NCBI GenBank assembly: GCA_900542185.1
Contig: UQMZ01000021.1
Location: forward strand, 1 to 62,276
From: an uncultured Bacteroidales bacterium
GTDB lineage: Bacteria; Bacteroidota; Bacteroidia; Bacteroidales; Muribaculaceae
Direction of reading: 5' to 3'
Length of the DNA stretch: 62,276 bases
Shown here: one piece after another, positions 54,880 to 62,276 of the stretch
How the letters are laid out: each line of letters opens with the position of its first letter
Numbering within the stretch: the stretch's first letter is position 1
Notes under the pieces: model-generated
The model's database searches: none
Seen by the model: the letters and a program-made list of their open reading frames with translations, nothing else
What the model was told of the DNA's origin: nothing
Translations under genes and position numbers: made by a program

Positions 54880-55410
54880 ATGAAGAAGTTATTTTTCGCA
54901 ATAATCGGCCTTGTGGCCGCCACCATTGTGCTTTCCTCCTGTCTGGGAAGCGACGTGGAGGACTATCAGGACTGGCGCGAGCAGAACGACCACTGGCTCG
55001 ACACCGTCGATATGTCGGGATACAACAAGGTAACGGCCACATGGGCGCCATATCACGAGGTGTACATGAAGTGGTACAACGACCGCCGTCTAACTGCCGA
55101 CAGCCTCAGCCCCCTTTCCACCTCTACCATCAGCGTGAAGTATGAGCTGGAAGACATCGAAGGCAACCTTCTCGACACGTCATACCGGTCGAACGGAGAC
55201 TCCCTCTTCACGACAGTGGTGAACAGAAAAACCATCATTGGTTTCCAGATGGCCGTGATGAACATGAATGTCGGAGATTCGGTATCGGTGATCATTCCTT
55301 ACACCGCAGGCTATGGCAAAAATGCGCAAGGCAGCTTGCGCCCCTACACCAATCTGGTGTACCGCATCAAGCTTGTGAGCATCCCCGCTCTGGAGAAGCC
55401 ATACAATTAA
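54880..55410 (+). CDS. FKBP-type peptidyl-prolyl isomerase lipoprotein
   Basis: The 176-residue protein has a lipobox (VLSSCLGSD, C21) and an FKBP domain (about 75-176), with SVKYELEDIEGNLLDTSY, TIIGFQMAVMNMNVGDSVSVIIPYTAGYG and the ending LVYRIKLVSI. The aromatic pocket is only partly typical. Such lipoproteins assist folding of envelope proteins. It lies one base after the LemA gene and ends before a long hairpin at 55438-55481. Confidence 0.88.
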   Translation: MKKLFFAIIGLVAATIVLSSCLGSDVEDYQDWREQNDHWLDTVDMSGYNKVTATWAPYHEVYMKWYNDRRLTADSLSPLSTSTISVKYELEDIEGNLLDTSYRSNGDSLFTTVVNRKTIIGFQMAVMNMNVGDSVSVIIPYTAGYGKNAQGSLRPYTNLVYRIKLVSIPALEKPYN

Positions 55411-55437
55411 GACTCGTCCATACGGGCATCCGAATTC

Positions 55438-55481
55438 GAGGGTGTGTCAAAATTGGTTCATGCCAATTATGATACACCCTC
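55438..55481 (+). terminator. Long hairpin after the FKBP gene
   Basis: GAGGGTGTGTCAAAATTGG pairs with CCAATTATGATACACCCTC, 17 of 19 positions, around TTCATG. It ends in CTATAAAATT with only a weak T-run, so it may be a terminator or a small palindromic element. Confidence 0.6.
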
Positions 55482-55514
55482 TATAAAATTAAAAACAACG
55501 ATAGAATAGATAAT

Positions 55515-58043
55515 ATGAGAGCAAAGAGTGTTCTGGCCGTGACACTGGCGGGGTTTATGACAGCCGGCGCATCGGCATACGTAATCGGCGGATTCAAGGG
55601 TTCGGCGCCTGTGACGCTTCATCAGCCGCAGAAGCCCGACTCGGTGCAGAAGGAGAATCCCTTCAGCGCCGACAAACTGCTGAAGTCGCGCCATTTCGAC
55701 ACCCAATGGCCGGAGACGGCCGGTTGGACCACGATGACGCCCGACACGGTCGGCAACCTGGTGTTGGTCGACAGCAAGAACGCTCCGCAGCTCCGCACCT
55801 TCGCGTCACATCTGCGCGCCGAACGGTTTGCCAAGGGTAAGCTGAAGCTCGTTTCCTCACCCCGCGCTGACGTGATCCTGAACGGCGACGTCAAGATCTC
55901 CAAGACCACGGCCGACAGCGTGCCGGGAGAACAGTCGGCTGACATCGAACTGCTGCCGCAGCAGGACTATTCGCTGATTGTCAACGTGCTGACCATGCCC
56001 GACGACCCGGGCAAGCCGGAGTTCCGTCTGGAATTCGTGCCCGACAAGGATTTTGAAGCCGTAAAGGTATCTTCCGGCGCCGATCTGGACCGCCGCGTCT
56101 CACCACTCTCCACCATGCAGGGCGAGCGCGTGTCGTCGATGGCCCTCAGCCCCGACGGCAAGTATCTGCTGACCCGTTACCGCGAGGTAATCTCGGCCGA
56201 AGAATCACGCAAGCGGGTCGTGATGACCGAGACCGCCACAGGCCGCACCGTATCGGAGAACATCGACTTCTCGGCCGACTGGATGCCTAAGTCCAACAGC
56301 CTGTATTTCACCAAAGAGGGCGTAAAGGACTATGACCTGTACGTGATGGAGGTACCCTCCATGCGCACCACCCGCATCGCCACGGCAATTCCCGATCAGG
56401 ACGTCACCTTCAGCCCCGACGAGAAATATCTGTTCTATTACGACAAGGTTGACGGGGCCAAGAACGAGGGCGTGATGCGCCGCTACACAAGTCCTGACGA
56501 CCGCATTCCGGGCGACCGCGACCGGCTCTACATCTGCCGCTACGACATAGAGAACGGCGTGGCCGTGCCGCTGACCTACGGCGGTGGCACCACTTCGATC
56601 TGCGACATCAGCCGCGACGGTTCGAAACTGCTGTATATGTCACAGCGTCAGACTCCCGACAAGTACCCGTTCTACCGCGTGTCGCTCGTGCAGATGGACA
56701 TGAGCACATTCGCCACCGACACCATCATCAACGATGCCGACGGATTCGTATCCAACGCCATCTATTCGCCCGACGCCACGCGCCTGTTCGTGGTGGGCGG
56801 TCCGGACGCATTCGACCGCATCGGCGCAAAGCATGACCCTGAACCTATCGCCAACAACTTCGACAACCAGGGATTCATCATGACCTTAAGCGACAGGTCG
56901 GTGAAGCCCGTGACAAAGGATTTCGACCCGTCGCTGGAAGGGACGCCGGTCTGGAACGCCGTGGACAACAAGATATACTTCATCGGCGAGCGCGGTTTCT
57001 TCCGCGACCTGTATCAGCTTAACCCCTCGGACTACAAGATCGTGATGCTTGGCAAGGAGAATCTGCAGACCGTGCGCGGCTTCAGCATCGGCGACCGCGA
57101 GAACCGATACGCGGCTTACTGGGGCGGCAGCTTCACCGACGACGGCGTGGCATGCCTGCTCAACCTGAAGAACGGCAAGTCTACCCTTGTGGACGACCCG
57201 CTGAAGGCATGGCTCGGCGACACGCAGTTCGGCAAGATGGAGCCGTGGAAGTTCACGGCATCGGACGGCACCGTGGTGGACGGCTATATGTGTCTGCCAC
57301 CCGATTTCGACGCAAATAAGAAATATCCGCTGATAGTGTATTACTACGGCGGCACATCGCCCAGCAACGCATCGTTCTATCACCTCTATTCGCCGCAGGT
57401 GTTCGCCAGCCGCGACTATGTGGTGTATGTGCTGAATCCCAGCGGCACCACCGGTTACGGCCAGGAATATTCCGCGCGCCACGTCAACGCATGGGGCAAG
57501 CGCACGGCCGACGAGATAATCCAGGGCGTCAAGGAATTCTGCAAGGCGCATCCGTTCGTGAACAAAGACCGCATCGGATGTCTCGGCGCAAGCTACGGAG
57601 GCTTCATGACTCAGTATCTGCTCACCAAGACCGACATATTCCACGCGGCCATCAGCCATGCCGGCATCTCGAACGTCACCAGCTACTGGGGCGAGGGCTT
57701 CTGGGGCTATAGCTACAACTCGGTGGCAGCGGCCAAGAGCTATCCCTGGACAGACCCGGAGCTGTTCACCAAACAGGGCTCGCTGTTCAACGCCGACAAG
57801 ATACACACTCCGCTCCTGCTGCTGCACGGCACGGTCGACACCAACGTGCCTATCGGCGAGAGCATCCAGCTGTTCAACGCCCTTAAGATATTGGGGCGCG
57901 ACGTGGAGTTCATCACCGTGCAGGACGAGAACCATATTATCTCAAATTTCAACAACAAACTGTCGTGGCACAACACCATCATGGCCTGGTTTGCCAAGTG
58001 GCTCCAGGACGATCCGTCGTGGTGGAACGCGCTGTATAAATAA
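55515..58043 (+). CDS. S9 family peptidase (DPP IV/prolyl oligopeptidase type)
   Basis: The 842-residue protein has a signal peptide (about 1-21), a beta-propeller region with many YLF/DG-type blades (about 190-570), and an alpha/beta-hydrolase domain. The triad is S693 in GASYGGF, D775 in GTVDTNVP and H807 in ENHIIS. Enzymes of this type release dipeptides from peptides with proline or alanine at position two, probably in the periplasm. It is followed eight bases later by a small lipoprotein gene. Confidence 0.93.
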   Translation: MRAKSVLAVTLAGFMTAGASAYVIGGFKGSAPVTLHQPQKPDSVQKENPFSADKLLKSRHFDTQWPETAGWTTMTPDTVGNLVLVDSKNAPQLRTFASHLRAERFAKGKLKLVSSPRADVILNGDVKISKTTADSVPGEQSADIELLPQQDYSLIVNVLTMPDDPGKPEFRLEFVPDKDFEAVKVSSGADLDRRVSPLSTMQGERVSSMALSPDGKYLLTRYREVISAEESRKRVVMTETATGRTVSENIDFSADWMPKSNSLYFTKEGVKDYDLYVMEVPSMRTTRIATAIPDQDVTFSPDEKYLFYYDKVDGAKNEGVMRRYTSPDDRIPGDRDRLYICRYDIENGVAVPLTYGGGTTSICDISRDGSKLLYMSQRQTPDKYPFYRVSLVQMDMSTFATDTIINDADGFVSNAIYSPDATRLFVVGGPDAFDRIGAKHDPEPIANNFDNQGFIMTLSDRSVKPVTKDFDPSLEGTPVWNAVDNKIYFIGERGFFRDLYQLNPSDYKIVMLGKENLQTVRGFSIGDRENRYAAYWGGSFTDDGVACLLNLKNGKSTLVDDPLKAWLGDTQFGKMEPWKFTASDGTVVDGYMCLPPDFDANKKYPLIVYYYGGTSPSNASFYHLYSPQVFASRDYVVYVLNPSGTTGYGQEYSARHVNAWGKRTADEIIQGVKEFCKAHPFVNKDRIGCLGASYGGFMTQYLLTKTDIFHAAISHAGISNVTSYWGEGFWGYSYNSVAAAKSYPWTDPELFTKQGSLFNADKIHTPLLLLHGTVDTNVPIGESIQLFNALKILGRDVEFITVQDENHIISNFNNKLSWHNTIMAWFAKWLQDDPSWWNALYK

Positions 58044-58051
58044 CTGAGACA

Positions 58052-58417
58052 ATGAAGATAAGATATATAATCGCATCGTTGGGCGTGGCGTCGCTGCTGA
58101 TTCTGCCTGCCGCGTGCGGAGGCAATAAGGAGAACAAGGGGGGCGAGAATGCGGCCGACATCGAGGCGGCGGCAATGGAGGGACGCGAGGCGGCCCGCAT
58201 ATTCCTGAACCGCCCGTGGCGCGACACCATCGAACTGCAGCGTCAGCTGCTGGAGGCGCGCGCCAAGCAGAGCAAGTTTTCGGGCGCAGGCAAGCAGCGG
58301 AGCGCGGCGGCGTTCGATTCGGCTTTCGTATCGACGCTCAGGACCGTCAACCCCTCCGTGGCCCGCGAGCTTGAGGAGGCCGCAGAGGCTATGAAACAGG
58401 AGGCCGGAGGCAAATGA
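58052..58417 (+). CDS. Small lipoprotein between the S9 peptidase and the TIGR02757 gene
   Basis: The 121-residue protein has a signal peptide with LPAAC (C22) and is otherwise an Ala/Glu/Lys-rich, mostly helical sequence (IEAAAMEGREAARIFLNRPW and RDTIELQRQLLEARAKQSKF). I recognise no domain. Its stop overlaps the next gene's ATG (ATGA), so it is translationally coupled to the TIGR02757 gene. Confidence 0.7.
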   Translation: MKIRYIIASLGVASLLILPAACGGNKENKGGENAADIEAAAMEGREAARIFLNRPWRDTIELQRQLLEARAKQSKFSGAGKQRSAAAFDSAFVSTLRTVNPSVARELEEAAEAMKQEAGGK

Positions 58418-59196
58418 CGATGACCGATTCCGATCTGAAAGAGCTACTCGACCGCGAGGCGGCGCGCATCAACGCTCCCGAATTCATACCGCAGGATCCG
58501 GTGCAGTTTCCGCGCCGGTTCTCCAAGGTACAGGACATAGAGATAGCCGGTCTGCTCGCGGCCAACATCGCGTGGGGCAACCGCAAGATGATATGTCGCG
58601 ACGCCGACAGAATCCTGAACCTGATGGACAATGATCCATACAATTATGTGATGGATCAGGGTTATCTGGATCTTGACCCGGACATGAACCTGCACCGCAC
58701 GTTCTTCGCACGTCACCTGCAGCAGTACCTTGCCGGTCTCAGGGCCATCTACAAGGATTATCCGTCGCTCGACGCATTCGCACAAGCGCCGGAAATCAGG
58801 GATTCCGAAGCGCCCGCATGGGCGTTGGCCGAACGTATGCAGCAGCGCATCACCGAAGCCAACGGCGGCGTGCCGGTGCAGCGTTGCCTGCCACACGACC
58901 TGCAGCACACGGCCCTGAAGCGCCTGAACATGGCGCTGCGCTGGTTCGTGCGCGACGATGGCATCGTGGATATGGGCGTATGGAAATCCATACCCAAAAG
59001 CAAATTGTTTATACCCCTGGACGTGCATGTGGGCAACGTGGCCCGCGACTTGGGATTGCTCCACCGCAAGGCAAACGACCGCAAGTCGGTGGAAGCCCTG
59101 ACCGCAAAACTAAGGGAATGGCGTCCCGACGATCCCGCACTCTACGACTTCGCCCTGTTCGGCATCGGAGTCACGGCCAAAAACACAACAGCATGA
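58414..59196 (+). CDS. TIGR02757/DUF2400 family protein
   Basis: The 260-residue protein matches the conserved Bacteroidota family with IAGLLAANIAWGNRKMICRDADRILNLM and the C-terminal FIPLDVHVGNVARDLGLL. The family resembles the HhH/endonuclease III-like fold but is uncharacterised. No signal peptide is present, so it is cytoplasmic despite its lipoprotein neighbour. It is followed by a GHL10 gene 37 bases later. Confidence 0.85.
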   Translation: MTMTDSDLKELLDREAARINAPEFIPQDPVQFPRRFSKVQDIEIAGLLAANIAWGNRKMICRDADRILNLMDNDPYNYVMDQGYLDLDPDMNLHRTFFARHLQQYLAGLRAIYKDYPSLDAFAQAPEIRDSEAPAWALAERMQQRITEANGGVPVQRCLPHDLQHTALKRLNMALRWFVRDDGIVDMGVWKSIPKSKLFIPLDVHVGNVARDLGLLHRKANDRKSVEALTAKLREWRPDDPALYDFALFGIGVTAKNTTA

Positions 59197-59233
59197 GTCT
59201 TGGGCAGCCCAAGGCTCTCACAAACACATTGAA

Positions 59234-60721
59234 ATGAAACACACATTCATAACGATTCTTACCCTTCTTGCATTCGTCACAAGTTCACTGGCTCTGGACA
59301 ATCCCAAGCGCGAGTTTCGCGGCGCGTGGCTGCATGTCATAGGCCAGACGCAGTGGCAGAACAAGACCACCGCGCAGGCCAAAGAATATATCGTGGACCA
59401 ACTCGACAAGCTGCAGCGCGCCGGCTGCAATGCCGTGATTTTTCAGGTGCGGCCCACGGCCGATGCGGTGTATAAGTCTGACCTGGAGCCCTGGAGCGCG
59501 TGGCTGACAGGCAAGCGTGGCAAGGCACCGAATCCGATGTGGGACCCGATGGAGTTCGCCATCCGGGAGGCTCACAAGCGCGGCATGGAGTTTCATGCCT
59601 GGCTAAACCCGTACCGCGTGACCTCGACGGCCAAGGAGATTCTGCCCAAAAGCCATATCAGCAACATGGAGCCGCAACGTTTCTTCCGTTACAACGGCCA
59701 GATTCTGTTCGACCCGGCCTATCAGGAGAACCGCGACTTTATCTGCGAGGTAGTGAAGGACATAACGCATCGTTATGATGTCGACGCCATACATATCGAC
59801 GACTATTTCTATCCCTATCCCGCTCCGGGGAAGGCCATACCGGACGATGCGAGCTATCTGCGCAAGGGCAACGGCATGAACCGCAACGACTGGCGTCGCC
59901 ATAATGTGGACTTGCTGATAGAACAGCTGTCCACCACCATCAAGAAGGAAAAGCCCTGGGTGCGTTTCGGCATCAGCCCGTTCGGCATCTGGCGCAATAA
60001 GCGCACGGATCCGCGTGGTTCGGAGAGTACCGGACTGCAGAACTACGACGACCTTTATGCCGACGTTCTGCTTTGGGATCAGAAGGGATGGGTGGACTAT
60101 GTCGTGCCGCAGCTCTACTGGAGTCTTGACCAGACTGCCGCTCCGAGCCGCAAACTGGTGAAATGGTGGAACGACAACATCCACAACACCGACCTGTACA
60201 TCGGTCAGGACGTGAAGCGCACCATGGATTCGGCCGACCCCAAGAACCACGACCGCAACGAGCTTGACACGAAGGTAACGCTGTCGCGCAACCTCAAGAA
60301 CGTAGGCGGCAACGTGTGGTGGCACGGCTACTGGGTAACCGGCAACTACAAGGGCGCGGCCGATTCGCTGGCAAAGAAATACCAGTCCACGATTGCGTTG
60401 CCGCCGGTGTACAAAGGACCCGGCAAAGGGCCGAAAGCCGTGAAGAAGATTGAGCTTGAGAAGTCGGACGAAGGCTCGTTTCTGTCGTGGGACGCGCCGG
60501 CCAACGGCCGCGAGCAGAAAGCGGACGACGCCATTCGTTTCGTGGTGTACGAGTTCCTGCCCGGCGAGAAGTTAGACATCAACAACAGCCAGGCCATCGT
60601 GGCGCTGACCCCTTTCCACCGTGTTCGCATCGCCAACCCCGAGCCCGGCCTCAGCTACGCCGTCACCACCCTCGACCGCCTCAACCGCGAGTCCGACCCC
60701 ATCTTCCTCTACGTCAAGTAA
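59234..60721 (+). CDS. GHL10/DUF187 glycoside hydrolase-like protein
   Basis: The 495-residue protein has a signal peptide (MKHTFITILTLLAFVTSSLA) and a TIM-barrel domain of the GHL10/YngK group: FRGAWLHVIGQTQWQ, AVIFQVRPTADAVYKSDLEPW, MEFHAWLNPYRVT, and VDAIHIDDYFYPYP. A C-terminal fibronectin-like beta domain spans about 400-495. The family is tied to glycan or cell-wall breakdown but has little biochemistry. It is the last gene before the repeat-rich tract. Confidence 0.9.
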   Translation: MKHTFITILTLLAFVTSSLALDNPKREFRGAWLHVIGQTQWQNKTTAQAKEYIVDQLDKLQRAGCNAVIFQVRPTADAVYKSDLEPWSAWLTGKRGKAPNPMWDPMEFAIREAHKRGMEFHAWLNPYRVTSTAKEILPKSHISNMEPQRFFRYNGQILFDPAYQENRDFICEVVKDITHRYDVDAIHIDDYFYPYPAPGKAIPDDASYLRKGNGMNRNDWRRHNVDLLIEQLSTTIKKEKPWVRFGISPFGIWRNKRTDPRGSESTGLQNYDDLYADVLLWDQKGWVDYVVPQLYWSLDQTAAPSRKLVKWWNDNIHNTDLYIGQDVKRTMDSADPKNHDRNELDTKVTLSRNLKNVGGNVWWHGYWVTGNYKGAADSLAKKYQSTIALPPVYKGPGKGPKAVKKIELEKSDEGSFLSWDAPANGREQKADDAIRFVVYEFLPGEKLDINNSQAIVALTPFHRVRIANPEPGLSYAVTTLDRLNRESDPIFLYVK

Positions 60722-60769
60722 GAGGGAAAACACGAGTGATGAAGTAACAGGTCGTGGCGGGTTACGTCG

Positions 60770-60835
60770 GCGACTGGAATGACGACGTCCACGTCGTCAA
60801 CTTATAGGCGGTGAGGACATCGCCTCTCCAGTCGT
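60770..60835 (+). repeat. R2 structured repeat, copy 2
   Basis: The element opens with CGACTGGA and closes with TCCAGTCG, which pair. Inside lie two hairpins: TGACGACGT/ACGTCGTCA around CC, and GGCG/CGCC around TGAGGACA. The predicted shape is a three-way junction. It has the same orientation as the copy at 61940-62030. Confidence 0.85.
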
Positions 60836-60897
60836 GCATAAACTCATACCAAAGTCCTTATTTTGACAGAAGAAATTTCTGACAGGTGTTTTTGTTG

Positions 60898-61025
60898 ACA
60901 GGAGAACAGTAGAAACAGTAGAGCTGATCGTGACAATTATTCTGACCGTTTTTCTCCCAATAGAACCGAAGTATGACATAAATAGTCTCTCCTGTTTCTA
61001 CCCTGTTTCTACTGTTCTCCTGTCC
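60898..61025. repeat. Perfect 22-base inverted repeat
   Basis: GACAGGAGAACAGTAGAAAC and its exact complement, with two further bases, lie at 60898-60919 and 61004-61025, 84 bases apart. The right arm is preceded by partial direct copies of CCTGTTTCTAC. No gene lies between the arms. Confidence 0.88.
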
Positions 61026-61050
61026 AAGTTTCAATAGGCATTTTTGCGTT

Positions 61051-61100
61051 TCTGTGCACGACTCGGAGAGTCCGCGCCACTACCGGCGCGGCTCACTCTC
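61051..61100 (-). repeat. Degenerate R1 copy with strong hairpin
   Basis: TCTGTGCACGACTCGG through CCACTA (61051-61083) aligns with the reverse R1 element with several changes. It continues into a hairpin, CCGCGCC/GGCGCGG, with AGAGT/ACTCT outside, at about 61066-61100. Confidence 0.55.
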
Positions 61101-61150
61101 CTTATGTCTCTACAAAAACCTCCTTCCCGGAATTGGTCATAATCTCCGAT

Positions 61151-61252
61151 TTATCGGAATTTATTAACATATTTTAAGCGAATTATCGGAGTTTAACGCC
61201 TTAAATATTCCAATTTATCGGAATTTTACACTTATCATTTGCAAATTATCGA
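61151..61252 (+). repeat. Four TTATCGG repeats at 31-32 base spacing
   Basis: TTATCGG begins at 61151, 61183 and 61215, and TTATCGA at 61246, giving spacings of 32, 32 and 31 bases, about three helical turns. The surroundings share AATTTATCGGAATTTA. The array lies just upstream of the promoter of the toxin-antitoxin pair. Confidence 0.85.
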
Positions 61253-61294
61253 TATTTGTCGATTTTTCACTTCTAATCAATTACCCTTGTCGTG

Positions 61295-61325
61295 TTGCAA
61301 GTGTTATACAAATGTATTATCTTTG
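61295..61325 (+). promoter_or_regulatory. Promoter of the toxin-antitoxin pair
   Basis: TTG at 61295-61297 and TATCTTTG at 61318-61325 are 20 bases apart. The leader to ATG 61357 is about 25 bases. Confidence 0.72.
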
Positions 61326-61356
61326 CACCATAACTCCAAACAACATATAATTTGAT

Positions 61357-61605
61357 ATGAACACATCCGCTTCCATCAGAAAACAGACATCCTTCCGTCT
61401 GAGTGAAGATCTTCTTGCTCGACTTCAGCAGGAGGCCAAACGACATAACCGCAGTCTGAACAATCTTGTAGAAAGCGTTTTAATGGCTTTTGTGGCGGAC
61501 AAGCCCAACAAAACCACACTCGCAGCCATGAGAGAAGCCGAAACATCGGACAATCTCGAAACACTCGACTTGAACAATTTCCGTAGTTTTGTCGATTCTT
61601 TATGA
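61357..61605 (+). CDS. Ribbon-helix-helix antitoxin
   Basis: The 82-residue protein has an N-terminal ribbon-helix-helix (TSFRLSEDLLARLQQEAKRHNRSLNNLVESVLMAF) for DNA binding and a C-terminal tail (about 50-82) that probably covers the toxin. It overlaps the YafQ toxin gene by four bases, the usual layout in type II systems where the antitoxin represses its own promoter. The upstream TTATCGG repeats are candidate operators. Confidence 0.85.
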   Translation: MNTSASIRKQTSFRLSEDLLARLQQEAKRHNRSLNNLVESVLMAFVADKPNKTTLAAMREAETSDNLETLDLNNFRSFVDSL

Positions 61606-61871
61606 ATACTCTTAAACTCACCTCGCAGTTTAAGAAAGACCTTAAACGCTACAAACACAAACCCGAAGTAATCGACAAACTTGAAGATATTCTCAATTTG
61701 CTCGCAAATGGTCTGCCTGTCCCGACCGAAAACAGACCACATCTATTGACAGGCAACTATCGCGGATATATGGAATGCCATGTAGAAAACGACACCCTTC
61801 TGATTTGGTGGGACAAAGAAGAAGGCATTATTAAGCTCGTACGCTTCGGCTCACATTCCGAAATTTTCTAA
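61602..61871 (+). CDS. YafQ-like RelE-family mRNA interferase
   Basis: The 89-residue protein has the YafQ pattern: YKHKPEVIDKLEDILNLLANG, H47 in PHLLTGNYRGY, H60 in MECHVENDTLL with D64, and H85 in FGSHSEIF. These correspond to the catalytic histidines and aspartate of YafQ, which cuts mRNA in the ribosomal A site. All key residues are present, so the toxin appears intact. It is coupled to the upstream RHH antitoxin. Confidence 0.88.
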   Translation: MNTLKLTSQFKKDLKRYKHKPEVIDKLEDILNLLANGLPVPTENRPHLLTGNYRGYMECHVENDTLLIWWDKEEGIIKLVRFGSHSEIF

Positions 61872-61939
61872 AAATCCTTCCGGTCCGGCTACCTCAAGAC
61901 CAAACTCACGAAGAAGCAAAAGCTACTATCGGCGCGTCG

Positions 61940-62030
61940 GCGACTGGAATGACGACGTCCACGTCGTCAACCTATGGGTGTGAATATGTGGGCGATGAAC
62001 CTGTGGGCGGGGACACCGCCCCTCCAGTCA
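61940..62030 (+). repeat. R2 structured repeat, copy 3
   Basis: GACTGGA and TCCAGTC close an element with the TGACGACGT/ACGTCGTCA hairpin and a GGGCGG/CCGCCC hairpin around GGACA. It is about 25 bases longer than copy 2 because of an added GTGGGCGATGAACCT-type segment. It has the same orientation as copy 2 at 60770-60835, so the toxin-antitoxin tract lies between direct repeats. Confidence 0.85.
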
Positions 62031-62094
62031 GAGTCCACATCTTAAGACTCTTGGATGACAACCGTCGGGGTGCGTGGATTGTTATTCTAAGAAA

Positions 62095-62101
62095 AAGGAG
62101 G
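62095..62101 (+). promoter_or_regulatory. Perfect Shine-Dalgarno sequence
   Basis: AAGGAGG lies six bases before the ATG at 62108. Most Bacteroidota genes lack such sites because the 16S 3' end is shielded on their ribosomes, so this is unusual. Confidence 0.7.
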
Positions 62102-62107
62102 ATAACT

Positions 62108-62276
62108 ATGAAACACACGATACTAAGGGGGCTGATGATGGCCTTGGCATTGATGTTAGGAGCGGCGGGGCTGACGGCGCAGAATTCGTTGCCGGCGCCG
62201 GGCAGCGGCGGCGGTTTCCAGCCGGCCGGTGGCGGCTGGGGTGGCGGCGCCGGATGGGGTGGCGGCTGGGGTGGAC
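62108..62276 (+). CDS. Gly/Trp-rich secreted protein, cut by the window edge
   Basis: Fifty-six residues are visible. A signal peptide (MKHTILRGLMMALALMLGAA) ends near LTAQ. After NSLPAPGSGGGFQPAG the sequence turns into repeats of GGGW and GWGGG. I do not recognise the family from this fragment. A perfect Shine-Dalgarno site precedes it and an R2 repeat lies about 75 bases upstream. The C-terminal part is outside the window, so function and length are unknown. Confidence 0.7.
   Translation, partial: MKHTILRGLMMALALMLGAAGLTAQNSLPAPGSGGGFQPAGGGWGGGAGWGGGWGG

Noticed and set aside
61151..61252. CRISPR array
   Set aside because: The spacing is regular but the shared core is only 7-15 bases, the units do not carry full-length repeats, and no cas gene is present.

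Overview
The window reads as a chromosomal segment of a GC-rich member of the Bacteroidales, most likely the Muribaculaceae or a near relative. Three things point there: promoters of the Bacteroidota type (TAnnTTTG, with TTTG/TTG about 19-20 bases upstream) in front of many genes, the gliding-type genes gldH and gldE, and large secreted arabinan-type glycoside hydrolases with short beta-rich C-terminal tails. Genus is inference. I see no rRNA, tRNA, CRISPR array, prophage or insertion sequence, and no SusC/SusD pair.

Layout. 1-5352 (minus): a double GH43 enzyme, a small lipoprotein and a choloylglycine-hydrolase-family enzyme. 5507-12294 (plus): a coiled-coil protein, ZapA, a probable 6S RNA, RNase Y, a RicT/PSP1 protein, GldH, an M24 peptidase and a CCA-adding-type enzyme. 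12295-18849 (minus): a PIF1-like helicase with a C-terminal HTH, Asd, FabD and an OPT transporter. 19016-23747: paired palindromic repeats, an AAA-ATPase-like/nuclease protein, enolase (minus) and a RecD-like helicase. 23870-26752 (minus): the rplM-rpsI-rpsB-tsf operon. 26902-28725: a lipid kinase, palindromic repeats and an unassigned small RNA. 28726-33686 (minus): a Dcp-like M3 peptidase and an EEP-fold/rhomboid/rhomboid operon.

33802-41921 (plus): HU, ArgS, a Bax-inhibitor-1 protein, a small acidic protein and a GH51-GH43 fusion. 42057-44390 (minus): PNPase. 44603-51854 (plus): a thioredoxin-fold lipoprotein without CXXC, a SUI1/YciH protein, an AddA-like helicase-nuclease, GldE and a phosphopantetheinyl transferase. 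51874-52548: a 38-residue membrane peptide (minus) and an orphan HTH regulator. 52591-60721 (plus): GlyRS behind a terminator-like leader, LemA, an FKBP lipoprotein, an S9 peptidase, a lipoprotein, a TIGR02757 protein and a GHL10 glycoside hydrolase. 60722-62276: a repeat-rich accessory tract with an RHH/YafQ toxin-antitoxin pair, then the start of a Gly/Trp-rich secreted protein.

How the parts fit. Most genes are housekeeping: translation, RNA turnover (rny, pnp, ricT), lipid synthesis, lysine/threonine precursors and glycolysis. The accessory signal lies in the intergenic DNA: two families of structured palindromic repeats (called R1 and R2 here), a promoter-to-terminator small-RNA locus near 28.4 kb, and the 60.8-62.0 kb tract, where a toxin-antitoxin pair sits behind four repeats spaced 31-32 bp and the whole tract is bracketed by two same-orientation R2 copies. 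That tract is the best candidate here for something undescribed.
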